A stretch of DNA of 53,283 nucleotides, taken from assembly GCA_002402825.1 (NCBI GenBank), contig DHGP01000001.1, forward strand, positions 1 through 53,283, in the 5' to 3' direction. Under the pieces are notes generated by a model, which saw only the letters and a list, made by a program, of their open reading frames with translations, did no database searches and was not told the DNA's origin. Positions 1 through 8,845 of this stretch are shown one piece after another. The stretch's first letter is position 1; each line of letters opens with the position of its first letter. This DNA comes from Firmicutes bacterium UBA4795. Its GTDB lineage: Bacteria > Bacillota > Desulfotomaculia > Desulfotomaculales > Nap2-2B. The position numbers and the translations under genes were made by a program.

Positions 1-653
1 GCCTTGAGTCGGCCGAAGAACTCCGACCAGGTGGCCTCCGATTCGCTGTCTCCAAGCATAAGCCCTAAAATCTCCCGGTAGCCCTCCCGGTTGATCCCGG
101 TGGCGATGAGCACGCTTAAGAGCCGCACCCGGCCACCCTTACGCACCCGAATAACCAGAGCATCCACCAGCAAGAAGGGGTACTCCTGGCCGCTTAAGTT
201 TCGCCCGTTCCATTCCTTCACGATGTCGTCCAACCCCTTGCATAGGCTGGATACGGTGGATTTGGAAAACTCCGTGCCGCACAGCCCCTCAACAACCGTC
301 CTCACCTTCCTGGTGGACACCCCGTTGACGACCATCTCGACCATGGCCAGCAAGAGCGCCTGCTCGCTCCGCTGGTACCGCGCAAAAAGTTCCGTGGAGA
401 AGTGCCCGCTCCGCAGCCGGGGAACCATAAGTCCAAGTTCTCCTACGCGGGACTTGAGCACTTTATCCCGGTATCCGTTGCGGTACCCCTGCCGCTCTTC
501 GGTGCGTTCGTAGGGCTTGGCCCTAAGTTGCTCGGCGGCCTGGGCATCGAGTATCTGGTTCACTATGTCCTCCACCAACCGGGCCAGGCCATCATCGCGG
601 ACAAATAACCCTTGCAAGAGATCACGATCTACGGTAACCTGATAGTGAGCCAT
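1..653 (-). CDS. IS256-family (mutator-type) transposase, N-terminal part, runs off window edge
   Basis: Read on the minus strand, an open frame starts at the ATG at 653-651, which is preceded by an AGGAGGGAG ribosome binding site, and runs out of the window. About 217 residues are visible. The order is typical of IS256 transposases: a helical N-terminal region, a YRNGYRDK-type motif, a region ending in VNGVSTRKVR, then FLLVDALVIRVRKGGR, which holds the first catalytic Asp of the DDE triad. The rest of the catalytic domain lies outside the window. It differs clearly from the second IS256-type copy at 3535-4739, so the two are separate elements. No frameshift is seen in the visible part. Confidence 0.9.
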   Translation of the reverse strand, partial: MAHYQVTVDRDLLQGLFVRDDGLARLVEDIVNQILDAQAAEQLRAKPYERTEERQGYRNGYRDKVLKSRVGELGLMVPRLRSGHFSTELFARYQRSEQALLLAMVEMVVNGVSTRKVRTVVEGLCGTEFSKSTVSSLCKGLDDIVKEWNGRNLSGQEYPFLLVDALVIRVRKGGRVRLLSVLIATGINREGYREILGLMLGDSESEATWSEFFGRLK

Positions 654-765
654 CTTTCTCCCTCCTGGTGATTGAAATTGTTCTACTTCTTATCTACCAG
701 AGGGAGGGGTGGCTTTCCTGCTTCAGATCACCACCAATTTTACACCATCATAATGGACACAACTT
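1..765 (-). mobile_element. IS256-type insertion sequence, 5' end (partial)
   Basis: Between the transposase start and about 765 lies a 110-base untranslated end. It contains GTGTAAAATTGGTGG and TGTCCATTATG on the minus strand, which resemble IS256-family termini. The exact boundary is an estimate because the other inverted repeat is outside the window. Just beyond it, on the plus strand, is what looks like the truncated end of another gene (763-849). Confidence 0.6.
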
Positions 766-849
766 GGTGTCGTTAATAATCTGGAAAAAACACTAAGTGA
801 TGGGATAATCACTAACAAAGTGACTATCAATGGCAAAGTAATAGATTAG
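763..849 (+). pseudogene. 3' end of an unknown gene cut by the IS256-type element
   Basis: The plus-strand frame ending at TAG 847-849 reads as a plausible protein tail (LEKTLSDGIITNKVTING then KVID). It has no start and closes with TAA at 751, inside the IS end. The simplest reading is that the insertion separated this tail from the rest of its gene, which would lie upstream of the window. The family cannot be named from 28 residues. This is inference from frame and composition only. Confidence 0.35.
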
Positions 850-874
850 ACCTGGATTTTTCCCTGGGTAAAAA

Positions 875-1105
875 TCATTTATGATTTATAGCGGCCAATT
901 CCATACGCCGCCATATTGATCCCGCGGTCTCAATATCATCGACAACACTTGCTTCATTTATCATGGCTCCGGCTGAAGGTACTATATATAAAGCCGCCGC
1001 AATCCCTGCGATTATGAATATGTCGGTATAAGTTTTAGAAGACAGGGGCTTGCGAAATATTCTACTCCCCCGTCCAAAAATAGACGGGTAGTGATTTTTA
1101 TACAA
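875..1105 (-). CDS. small hypothetical protein with one possible membrane segment
   Basis: A 76-codon frame starts with TTG. It has a hydrophobic stretch (IFIIAGIAAALYIVPSAGA) around residues 29-47 and a charged tail. No convincing ribosome binding site is seen before the start. It follows the propeller pseudogene by 25 bases on the same strand and lies beside IS debris, so it may be a chance frame or a remnant. No family recognised. Confidence 0.22.
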   Translation of the reverse strand: MYKNHYPSIFGRGSRIFRKPLSSKTYTDIFIIAGIAAALYIVPSAGAMINEASVVDDIETAGSIWRRMELAAINHK

Positions 1106-1129
1106 CTTAAGTTTAACATACTTTCTTTT

Positions 1130-2166
1130 CTAGAGGTTTACCTTATATATAGTCTTATAACTATAAAAATACATAACATTTGGATTCGTATTGTCGAAAA
1201 TAATGTTTTCAGTAGTTCTATCTTTGCTTTTGACTTGAGTTATTGGTGCAAGTGAATCATTTTTAACTTGATAAATGGTTGTATAATAATCAGTGTTTTT
1301 ATTTTTCTGCCAGACAATTATAACAAATATTCTCTTTGTACTAGTTTGGCAAGCAATTCCACAGCCATTGATTGGTGCTGATATTTTGGGAAAGTTGAAT
1401 TTTTTTATGTTTCCATTATGTAATTCATATAAAGAATCCTTAGCAACAAAATATGCCTTATTATTTTCAGCAGGATCAAAAATGGCCATTGAAGGTTCGG
1501 ATTCTTGGTAAATTTGTTTCCATGAAAGGCCACCGTTCAAACTTTCCCATAGACCATTTCGAGCAGGAATCAGAAAATGCTCATAGTTCATAGGATCAAT
1601 TACAATTTGATAAGCCCAAGATATCTCTTTGATTGAAGTCATTTTGTTCCAGTGAACCCCTGAATCATTGCTTTTTATTATTTCAGTGCCTTGAGCTGTA
1701 TTATTTTTTACGAGGAATAGTTCATTTTTATTTGAAGGATGGAATACTAAGTTATCTGCAGGGCTATTATATACTTTCTGCCAGGAATATCCTTGATTAA
1801 TGCTTTTGAAAACACTTTTTTTGCCTTCATTGGACACAAAAAAACTTCCTTAGAATTGTACGGATTAACATAGAACTGACCAAAATGATTTTCAAAAAAA
1901 GCTATTTTTTTATATTCTTTAAAATTACTGCTTGAATACAAAGACATCTCATGTCTAGGTACATCAATACCTTGTTGTGCTATGATAGTATTTTCCTTAA
2001 AAAAAATAGGAATAAAATTGTCTAAATATGGAACAGCAAATTTAGTTATCTTAACTTGCCTCTTATTAAACAAATTATGGTTTACTGCTTTTGTTAATTG
2101 GCATCCAGACAGAAGAACTGACAATAAAATAAAAATAAGTATTATTATGTTTTTTCGCATAGGCAA
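1130..2166 (-). pseudogene. Asp-box beta-propeller lipoprotein, broken by one frameshift
   Basis: Two overlapping minus-strand frames form one gene. The first (start 2166) has a lipoprotein signal peptide with lipobox LLSGC at residues 18-22. The second carries Asp-box-like repeats (SINQGYSW, SNDSGVHW, SLNGGLSW), as in sialidase/sortilin-type propellers. They join at a run of seven A (plus strand 1838-1844): one more base restores a single frame (EVFFVSNEGKK). It may be a real mutation, slippage or a sequencing error. It follows the SpoIID-type gene by 59 bases, the same arrangement as the intact locus at 32452-35013. Likely membrane-anchored outside the cell; ligand unknown. The DNA is strikingly A+T-rich. 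Confidence 0.7.
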
Positions 2167-2225
2167 CCCCTTATAAAGCTAGAGTAGGGTGTATACTTTA
2201 CCCTACTCTAGCTGATAACATTTTA

Positions 2226-3436
2226 TTAGTAATAAAAGAAATGTATTGGTTTACTCGATGACTTGTCCCAATAATAATGGCACATGAAAGTATAACCTTT
2301 CCCTTGATCTGCCCAATATGATGTTCCAAGTTGCCACATATAACCACCATATTGTCCGCCACTTGCATAAGAACCTCGAATGTGGTGTGTTTCGAATAAG
2401 ATATAAGTAGAGTTGCTTAGAATGTCTACACCAATACCTCCAACGCTATTAATTTTTTGAGTGTAAAAATTTGTTGCTGAATTATATTTATAGACTTGGT
2501 CATTTGTATTATCTTGTACATCTGCATAGTAGGGGCTAAAGTTCCACTTTGGATGATACACATGATACCATCCATACATTTTACAAGCTATAGCTCCTGC
2601 TTGGACTGCTGTAGTTTGTGTAATTGTACCCCATTCATTTGGCAATACATTATAAACGTATGTTCCAAAGTCGACCGAGTGTGTACCAGAACCCCAATGT
2701 TGTGTGTTTACTGAGTATGTCATATAAACCCTGATACTGGAAGGTCTAGTATGTTCATCAGTTGCCTTGAGATCCATTGTTATCTCAGGTTCAATTGCCT
2801 TTGGGCCTGATTTTTCTTCTGCGAGTTGTTTATCTGTTGCAGCGATATTATCAATAACTGCACCTTTCATGTTCAGTACTGTCCCATTTGTTTCAAGTGC
2901 TTTTTCAATATTAATTGCAGTATCTTCATCTTTTGAATTAAATCCGTTACCAGTATCCTTTAAGTACTCCATGGATGGAACTGATAACCTGACTATCTTC
3001 CAATTCCCATCTTCATCTGTAACAACTATAATACGATGGTTTACGCCATTGTATAGCCATTTACCTTCATTGTCTACCTTAAAAAATAATTCAGCATAAT
3101 AAACGCGGGTGTTATCCATATTTAAATTTTCTCTAGGAGATATGCCAGCAGCTATTATGTCAACGTCTTTTGGGAGTTCCTTTATTTGAATTAGTTTTGC
3201 TTGTTTCTCTTTGAAAAAGGTTGATGCTGATGATGAGTTACTGGTGTTAATGGAAAGAAATCCTTTCATAGCTTCCTGATTGGAATTTGTAAAATAGGTC
3301 ATATACTGATTAGGATCTTGATTATTAATTGCCTGAATCATGCCCGAAATTGTTGCAATAGGATCATTTGGATTTGCTGAACTGCTACCACTTGTTGTAT
3401 TCGCTGAACAAGAAGCCAAGTTTGTATAGACTAAAA
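2226..3436 (-). pseudogene. SpoIID/LytB-domain secreted protein, 5' end removed by an IS256-type element
   Basis: From about residue LASC onward this is a close paralogue of the 414-residue protein at 33769-35013. It has an NTF2-like N-terminal region (MIQAINNQDPNQYM), then a SpoIID/LytB domain (VLPNEW, AGAIACKMYGWYHVYHPKW, DVQDNTNDQVY, SVGGIG) ending in HFFYY. SpoIID-family proteins act on peptidoglycan; the Glu in PNEW matches the family catalytic position. LASC looks like a lipobox, so this copy may be a lipoprotein. The signal peptide is missing: the frame instead continues antisense through the IS to 3680. Between the IS (about 5029) and the next gene (5055) there is no room for the lost start. 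Confidence 0.75.
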
Positions 3437-5029
3437 GGTAGCGTAAAATTGATTGTGTAAAAAGGATTTCAAACAAAAATGGCGTACCCTTTAAATAGAC
3501 AGACTCAACAAAATAACTAAAGGAGGGTACACCATTGAAAATAAGTCTACCAGAAGAAATGCAAAATGTCCAGATTAATGAAAAATGGGGGCAAGAAATT
3601 TTTATCGACGGTTTAGCCGAGTACATCCGAGGTTTTATCAAGCACGCCGTAGAACAGGCGATAAAGCAGGAACTGACCAATTTCTTAGGTTATGAACATT
3701 ACCAAAGAGGTGAAGAAAAACGGGATAACAACCGCAACGGTTTCTACGAAAGGGATCTCTTAACCCGCTATGGCCTTATTGAGGACATCCAGGTGGCCAG
3801 GAACCGCAAAGGTGAATTTGAGTCCCGGGTTCTCCCCCATTACCAGCGCCGGGAAGAAAAAATCGACCGGCAGATCATCGACCTTTTTATTGGCGGGATC
3901 AGCACCCGGAAGATGAAAAAGATAACAAAAGAACTAATAGGTAGGGGTTACTCCTCCGGCACCATCTCCCGGATCAACAAGCAGCTTACCCAGGAGATGC
4001 GGGCCTGGCTGGAGCAGCCCATCGAAGACAATATCGTTTATATCTTCTTAGACGGCCTGAATCTGACAGTAAAACGCTTTACGGTGAGCAAAGAATCCCT
4101 TTTGGTCGCCATCGGCATCACCGCCGACGGCTACCGGAAAATCCTGGGGGGTGCAGCTAGGGGACCGGGAAAGCGCCTTCTCCTGGCGGGAGTTCTTCAA
4201 GGACCTAAAAAGGCGGGGTTTAAAAGGAGAAAACCTCCTGCTCGGGATTATGGACGGCCTGCCGGGTTTAGAGCAGGCCTTCACCGAAGCTTTTCCGAAA
4301 GCAAGAGTACAAAGGTGTGTTGTGCATAAGCTCCGGAACGTAGCCGCCAAACTACCCCGGAAAATCCAAAAAGACTGCCTGGATCAAGCGAAGCGGATCT
4401 TTTCCGCCGATTCTTTAGAAGAAGCAGAAAAACGTTTTCAGACCTGGAAAGCCACCTGGGAGAAAGTAGCCCCTTCGGCCGTGAGCTGTTTAGAAAAAGA
4501 CCTGGTGGCGGTGTTAAGCTTTTACACCCAGCCCAAGCCCTTATGGAAACTATTGCGCTCCACCAATACAATCGAACGGACCTTCAAGGAATTTAAACGG
4601 CGCACTCGAAAGAAAAGACAGCTTGCCCAATGAGGATTGTTGCTTATGTTGTATCTACGCCATATCTTGTGAGCTCAACCAGACCTGGGCAAAGAAAAGG
4701 ATTGACGGATTTGTCAAGGCGAGCAAGGTTGCTGCTTAAATTGTGCACATCGCCTTTGCAAATATTAGAGGTGGAGCCAGCCGCTTCTGTCCCTTATTCC
4801 CGTGCCGGTAGTCTCCAGGGTGGCGGTTTAATTGACGCAAATGATGCCTTTTTCCGGATATGAGTTATTCCTTTTTTGAGAAGGATTTCGATTAGGGTAA
4901 AAAGGTGGTGATTAGCAGAACTTGGCTTTAGTGGTAATGCAATGAAATCTTAAGCCTTTTTTCTAAAATTATTAACGTTAGAGGGACGTCATTCCATAAA
5001 AGTTTTTACACAAAAGTATTGACAGTACC
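3437..5029. mobile_element. IS256-type insertion sequence, decayed
   Basis: The transposase frame sits between imperfect inverted ends. The left end begins GGTAGCGTAAAATTGATTGT at 3437. The right end, read on the minus strand from 5029, begins GGTACTGTCAATACTTTTGT. Both then share TGTGTAAAAA. The length of about 1.6 kb is long for the family because some 290 bases follow the transposase stop. No clear 8-9 base target duplication is visible (TAGACTAAAA versus CCAGAAAATT), so a deletion may have followed insertion. Boundaries are by eye. Confidence 0.65.
3535..4739 (+). pseudogene. IS256-family transposase with two frameshifts
   Basis: The frame starts at TTG 3535 after an AAGGAGGGTAC ribosome binding site. 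Family landmarks are RNGFYERDLLTRYG, GGISTRKM, IFLDGLNLTVKR (first Asp), GIMDGLPGLEQAF (second Asp) and STNTIERTFKEFKRRTR (Glu). The first break is in a run of six G at 4146-4151, where five would keep the frame (ILGVQLGDRES). The second is in AAAA at 4613-4616, where three restore KKDSLPNEDC and run to TAA 4737-4739. Two independent one-base insertions argue that this copy no longer makes transposase. Confidence 0.85.
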
Positions 5030-5054
5030 CCAGAAAATTAATAGTTCTTGCCAC

Positions 5055-6047
5055 CTATGTTTTTTTGGCCCTTCTTAAACCAAAGATACCCAGGACAAAA
5101 GGAAGCCAAAAAGTAATCCCGCGGTAAGCAAAAGTTACTACTACAGCTTTTTCAAAGGGAACACCAAGAGAAGCAAAAACTACGGCCATTATTCCTTCCA
5201 TAATGCCGGTTCCGCCAGGGGTTACGGATATAATTACAAAAAGAATGCCTACCGCATAACCCGCAATAAGACTCTCTAAATTAATTTGTTGGCGAAAAGC
5301 CAAAAAAAGTATACCCAGGATAGATATACGCAGTATTTCACCTAAAAAAGCGAAAATAACCGAACGCCAGAGTTTTTGCCACCTTTCGGTTAAAAATTTA
5401 ACCGTTATGCCAAATTCTTCGGCAAAAGAAGTGGCTTGCTCAGGTACTAAAATGGGTCGTTTTACAAAAAGAAAACCAAGCCAGTTTAACCCCCGGGCTA
5501 AAAGGGCGGCGAAATGAATCAGCCAGGTGGGCTTAAAATAAGCAATAAGAAGAATAAAAATCTGAGCCAAGACCAGGGTAAGCAGTAAAAAAGCAGTAAT
5601 TGTTTCGTATAAATGGAGCATATTTTTAGTTATTAGATAAAAAAAGCCTAAACTTAAAATAAGAATAAAGCAGGTGTAGCTTAATAAAGAATAAATAAAA
5701 TTAAGCATTATTGCCCGGCTGGCTTCCATACCCCGGCATATCGCGTCGTGAACAATTAAGGCACTTCCCGAAAGATTACCTCCGGGCAAAACAACCGAGA
5801 CAAAATTATAAGCCAAAGTCAAGTTAAAAATGTGTTTAAAACGGTCCCTTACGCCGAAGAAGTGATATAATGAAGTATAAAAAGCACCCTGGTTTAACAA
5901 ATAAATAACTTCTATTATTATGGCCAGGTCAACCCACCACCAGATTCCTTCTTGCAAAGTAAAAAAGAGCTTAGTCCCGGCGGTGAAGCGGGTAAGAAGA
6001 ACCAGCATACCTAAAAAGAGAATAATTACAAAAATTATCCGGCGCAT
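5055..6047 (-). CDS. lysylphosphatidylglycerol synthase TM-region / UPF0104-type membrane protein
   Basis: A 330-residue polytopic membrane protein with about eight hydrophobic segments. It has the family's pattern of FFGVRDRFKHIFNLTLAYNF near residue 65, VVLPGGNLSGSALI near residue 85, and a GYAVGILFVIISVTPGGTGI segment. The family (COG0392, related to the flippase half of MprF) is thought to move lipids or lipid-linked sugars, but the substrate here is unknown. The ATG at 6047 follows AGGAGATAAACGA. It stands alone, convergent with the decayed IS. Confidence 0.8.
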   Translation of the reverse strand: MRRIIFVIILFLGMLVLLTRFTAGTKLFFTLQEGIWWWVDLAIIIEVIYLLNQGAFYTSLYHFFGVRDRFKHIFNLTLAYNFVSVVLPGGNLSGSALIVHDAICRGMEASRAIMLNFIYSLLSYTCFILILSLGFFYLITKNMLHLYETITAFLLLTLVLAQIFILLIAYFKPTWLIHFAALLARGLNWLGFLFVKRPILVPEQATSFAEEFGITVKFLTERWQKLWRSVIFAFLGEILRISILGILFLAFRQQINLESLIAGYAVGILFVIISVTPGGTGIMEGIMAVVFASLGVPFEKAVVVTFAYRGITFWLPFVLGIFGLRRAKKT

Positions 6048-6254
6048 TCGTTTATCTCCTGGAAGTTTTAAGTTAAACTTAAAACTATTATACCTGTAAA
6101 ACTACATTCTAAATAACAATTTCCAGATAGAATTATTCAAAAACTGCCATAGCAAATGCTAAATCTACTTCTCCATAGATACAATTGCTTTATCTTTATT
6201 AGTACCTCAATATTAGCAATACATTCTGCAACTCAATCAAGATTAGTTAATTTT

Positions 6255-6532
6255 TCTTTAATGATAACAATAGTCGTTACCATGCTCTTTTTGTCTATTG
6301 CAAACATTTTTACCCTCCTCTTCAAGAGGAACAAGAGACTGTCCTGTCTTTACCTTCTTGGTTACCGCAGCGTAGATTCCGACCAAAGGATGGCAAGGTA
6401 CCATTGGTGAATCCGAGTTGGCCGCTATCTTTATTCCCTAGCGGTGAAAAGAACGAAGAGGAAAAAGCCAGTGAAACTTGTCCGGGGGAGCTGTCTTTAA
6501 ATAACTTTTCCCGGGTAAGCGAAAAGTTTTAA
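6255..6532 (+). other. open frame without a start, possible gene remnant in a 590-base gap
   Basis: The 6048-6639 gap holds no intact gene. A plus-strand frame stays open for about 92 codons to TAA 6530-6532 and lacks a start codon. Its second half reads like a real protein tail (LPSWLPQRRFRPKDGKVPLV, then a Glu/Lys-rich stretch). On the minus strand in the same gap, ATG 6309 after GAAGAGGAGGG opens only 24 codons (MFAIDKKSMVTT...). Neither is assigned to a family. Confidence 0.25.
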
Positions 6533-6542
6533 TCAAAAAAAC

Positions 6543-6611
6543 TTGACAATAAAATTTTGGAAGATAAAATATAATTAAATCTAAATATCTAAGTATACTT
6601 ATATGATATTT
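6543..6611 (+). promoter_or_regulatory. arsR promoter and palindromic operator
   Basis: TTGACA at 6543-6548 is followed 16 bases later by TAAAAT (6565-6570) or 21 bases later by TATAAT (6570-6575). Just downstream, 6583-6611 is an imperfect palindrome: AAATATC and TAAGTATACTTA, then GATATTT. Its position between the -10 and arsR fits an ArsR-family operator for self-repression released by metal(loid). Confidence 0.6.
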
Positions 6612-6639
6612 TAAATCATAAAAAAGGTGGTTTTATTAT

Positions 6640-7044
6640 ATGAAAAAAACAACAGAAATTCTTAAGGCTTTGGCAGATAAGACGCGCCTGAATATTCTTT
6701 TGCTCCTTTCCCGGCAGGAAATGGCGGTTTGCGAACTCATTACCGCTTTGAATTTGTCTCAGCCGGCCGTTTCCCACCATTTGAAAATATTAAAATACGC
6801 TCAACTGGTTAAAGATACCCGGGACAGCAAATGGATTTTTTACTCAATTGATGATGAGAATTTTTTTATGCACACCAAAGTTTTAGAAGAGTTTTTCACG
6901 TCTATTCAAGAAAATTTGCAAAAGGGCGTTCAGGCGTCACCGATTCGGACGAGCCCTTGCCTGTGTGATGAGTTGCAGAAAAAAGCAGATCATAAAGGGG
7001 CCGAAATTACGGAAAGGAGTCTTTTTGAGCATGAAAGAGCGTGA
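6640..7044 (+). CDS. arsR: ArsR-family metal(loid)-responsive repressor
   Basis: A 134-residue winged-helix protein. The helix-turn-helix is ALADKTRLNILLLL ... LNLSQPAVSHHLKIL (residues about 10-50) with the wing DSKWIFYSID. One Cys lies in MAVCELI, just before the recognition helices, and a CLC pair lies near residues 106-108, so metal binding could use the C-terminal pair with the helix Cys. The start follows an AAGGTGG site. The gene overlaps the permease start by 14 bases, and it likely controls the genes that follow. Confidence 0.88.
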   Translation: MKKTTEILKALADKTRLNILLLLSRQEMAVCELITALNLSQPAVSHHLKILKYAQLVKDTRDSKWIFYSIDDENFFMHTKVLEEFFTSIQENLQKGVQASPIRTSPCLCDELQKKADHKGAEITERSLFEHERA

Positions 7045-8203
7045 TAAATTTATCTTGATGGCGGTTGCTTTTTTGATTGCCTTCTACATCCCACTTAGCC
7101 ATTTGAGGGTGCAGTCGGCCATTCTGGAGGCCTTTTTTATGCTCCAGGACTACGCCCAGAAACACGTGCTTACCTGCCTGGTCCCGGCCTTTTTCATTGC
7201 CGGGGCGATTGCCGTGTTTGTATCCCAGGCATCGGTCTTGAAGTATTTTGGGGCTGGGGCAAATAAGGTTTTATCTTATGGCGTAGCTTCGGTGTCAGGA
7301 AGCGTGCTGGCAGTTTGCTCCTGCACGGTGCTGCCGCTTTTCGCCGGAATTTACACTCGCGGCGCCGGAATTGGCCCGGCCACGGCGTTTTTATACTCCG
7401 GTCCGGCCATTAACGTGCTGGCCATCATTTTAACAGCCCGGGTGCTGGGCTTGCCGCTTGGCATTGCCCGAGCCGTCGGGGCGGTAGTTTTTTCTATTGT
7501 GATTGGGCTCTTGATGCACTTTATCTTCCTTAAAGAAGAAAAGGAAAAAGAAGCCGCTGCCCTGCATCTGCCGCCCCCGGAAGAAGACAGGCGCAGTCTT
7601 TGGCAATACGGGATTTACTTTTTGACCATGGTCCTGATTTTGATCTTTGCAGCCTGGGGCAAACCGGCGCAGCCGGCAGGTTTTTTCAGCGTCGTTTACG
7701 AAATTCACTGGTACCTGGCGGTATTATTCTTGATTGTGCTAGCGGTAATTTTGAAGCTCTGGTTTAATAAAGAAGAAATGGCCACCTGGGTGGAATCCAC
7801 CTGGGGTTTTGCCAAACAGATCTTTCCGCTCCTTTTAGGCGGCGTGCTGGTGGCGGGTTTTCTGATGGGCCGGCCCGGCCTTGACACGGGGATTATTCCG
7901 GACAAATATATTGCTGCCTGGGTAGGGGGAAATTCTTTAGAGGCAAACTTTTTGGCTGCCGTGATGGGTGCTTTTATGTACTTTGCTACGCTAACCGAAG
8001 TACCTATCCTGCAGGGGTTGCTCGGCAGCGGCATGGGCCAGGGCCCGGCGCTCGCCCTTTTGCTGGCCGGACCGGCTTTGAGCCTGCCCAGTATGCTGGT
8101 CATCAGAAGCATCATGGGCACGAAAAAAACCCTGGTATATATTTCTCTGGTGGTCATCATGGCCACCCTGACCGGGATGCTTTACGGCGTCATTGGCGGA
8201 TAA
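7031..8203 (+). CDS. ArsP-type permease (two-part permease family, PF03773)
   Basis: A 390-residue membrane protein with about ten hydrophobic segments in two halves. The hallmark is SVLAVCSCTVLPLFAGIYTR followed by GPATAFLYSGPAINVLAI; the second half carries TEVPILQGLLGSGMGQGPAL and GPALSLPSMLVIRSI. Related proteins export organoarsenicals; others have unknown substrates. The ATG at 7031 is preferred over an earlier in-frame start because AAAGGAG lies 11 bases ahead. It overlaps the end of arsR, so the two are co-transcribed. The arsenic link comes from the neighbours; the true substrate is not proven. Confidence 0.85.
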   Translation: MKERDKFILMAVAFLIAFYIPLSHLRVQSAILEAFFMLQDYAQKHVLTCLVPAFFIAGAIAVFVSQASVLKYFGAGANKVLSYGVASVSGSVLAVCSCTVLPLFAGIYTRGAGIGPATAFLYSGPAINVLAIILTARVLGLPLGIARAVGAVVFSIVIGLLMHFIFLKEEKEKEAAALHLPPPEEDRRSLWQYGIYFLTMVLILIFAAWGKPAQPAGFFSVVYEIHWYLAVLFLIVLAVILKLWFNKEEMATWVESTWGFAKQIFPLLLGGVLVAGFLMGRPGLDTGIIPDKYIAAWVGGNSLEANFLAAVMGAFMYFATLTEVPILQGLLGSGMGQGPALALLLAGPALSLPSMLVIRSIMGTKKTLVYISLVVIMATLTGMLYGVIGG

Positions 8204-8233
8204 AGCAAGCCAGACTCGACCGAAAAAAGGGCA

Positions 8234-8277
8234 GGCTGCCCCCGGGGTAGCGTCCGGACGGCGCCGGTAGACAAAAG
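8234..8277 (+). repeat. copy A of a repeated, possibly structured element
   Basis: GGCTGCC, then CGGGGTAGC, then the hairpin GCGTCCGGACGGCGC at 8250-8264, then GTAGACAAAAG. A second copy at 10403-10445 has GGTTGCC, GGGTTAGC, GCGCCCGGGCGGCGC and GAGACAAAAAGC. The inner GTCCGGAC versus GCCCGGGC differ by a T-A to C-G pair change, as expected of a conserved hairpin. Function unknown. Confidence 0.4.
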
Positions 8278-8289
8278 CTCAAAAATAGT

Positions 8290-8323
8290 GCGGCTGCGTT
8301 GGCCAGCTGGCCAACGCAGCCGC
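8290..8323. repeat. perfect 34-base palindrome
   Basis: Each strand reads identically, centred on CCAGCTGG, with arms beginning GCGGCTGCGTTGG. It lies where the N-terminal codons of the DGC gene should be: its second half reads VGQLANAA in the DGC frame. A stop codon and an apparent frameshift sit at its left edge. Confidence 0.9.
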
Positions 8324-8354
8324 CATAGGCCTGACCAGGGAGGGAAAGGGTAAA

Positions 8355-8594
8355 ATGTACTGCCTGGCTGGAGTTGGCGGGCACGTGGACGGCATCGTGG
8401 AATCGTGCAAAGGCGCCAGCCAGCTGGTGGTTATCGACGGCTGCCCCGTAGCCTGCGCAAAAAAGGCCTGCGCACACGCCGGAGTCCCGATCTCAAAGTA
8501 CGTGGAAGTAACCAGCCTGGGCATCGAGAAAAATTATAACCTTGATTTAAACGAAAGTTACGTGCAGAAAATTATTGCCGCCTGTGGCCTGTAA
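8355..8594 (+). CDS. DGC-family putative zinc/metal-binding protein, probably 5'-truncated
   Basis: The 79 residues from ATG 8355 hold the C-terminal two thirds of a DGC protein (PF08859): MYCLAGVGGHVDGI, then the naming motif in VVIDGCPVACAKKAC, then YVEVTSLGIEKN. Upstream in the same frame, GCVGQLANAAAIGLTREGKG matches the expected family N-terminus but is cut off by TAG just before it. The preceding frame (DKSSKIV) appears to be the lost start, so a one-base shift near 8287 broke the gene. The ATG has a GGGAGGG site nearby and may still be used. It follows the ArsP-type gene and may belong to the same operon. Confidence 0.65.
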   Translation: MYCLAGVGGHVDGIVESCKGASQLVVIDGCPVACAKKACAHAGVPISKYVEVTSLGIEKNYNLDLNESYVQKIIAACGL

Positions 8595-8682
8595 ATTAAA
8601 TCCCATAGGAATTTTTCTTTTTTCTGTTTTCCAGATATGGAATAAGAAGGTAGTTCCACATGACGGAAATAGAAATATTTTG

Positions 8683-8778
8683 AACCACTTAGTTAAAAAT
8701 TATTTTTCATCTTGCAAAAAAGCCGAGGTGTTGATATGCTTTTGCGTACTCTGTGCTCCTAAGTATCCTTAAGTGGTT
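8683..8778. repeat. inverted repeat pair around a GTGGTTAA-rich intergenic segment
   Basis: AACCACTTA at 8683-8691 is mirrored by TAAGTGGTT at 8770-8778. Next to the right arm lie GTACTCTGTGCTCC and a second GTGGTTAATTT. The wording resembles the element at 27556-27681. The 8595-8845 gap otherwise shows only a weak AAAGAT...ATCTTT hairpin before the ACR3 ribosome binding site. Confidence 0.4.
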
Positions 8779-8845
8779 AATTTCTGTGGTTAATTTAAAG
8801 ATATGAAGAAGATCTTTAGACTAAAAAAGAGGGGGAATTTAGCAA

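Noticed and set aside
91..608. Two plus-strand frames across the left edge
   Set aside because: They are antisense shadows of the IS256 transposase, which has the better start, ribosome binding site and motifs on the minus strand.
2226..3680. A single 484-residue minus-strand gene
   Set aside because: The first 80 residues are antisense to the IS element; only the part below about 3436 matches the paralogue at 33769-35013.
53..5029. A composite transposon formed by the two IS256-type copies
   Set aside because: The two transposases are too different to be one element pair, and the left copy's far end is outside the window.
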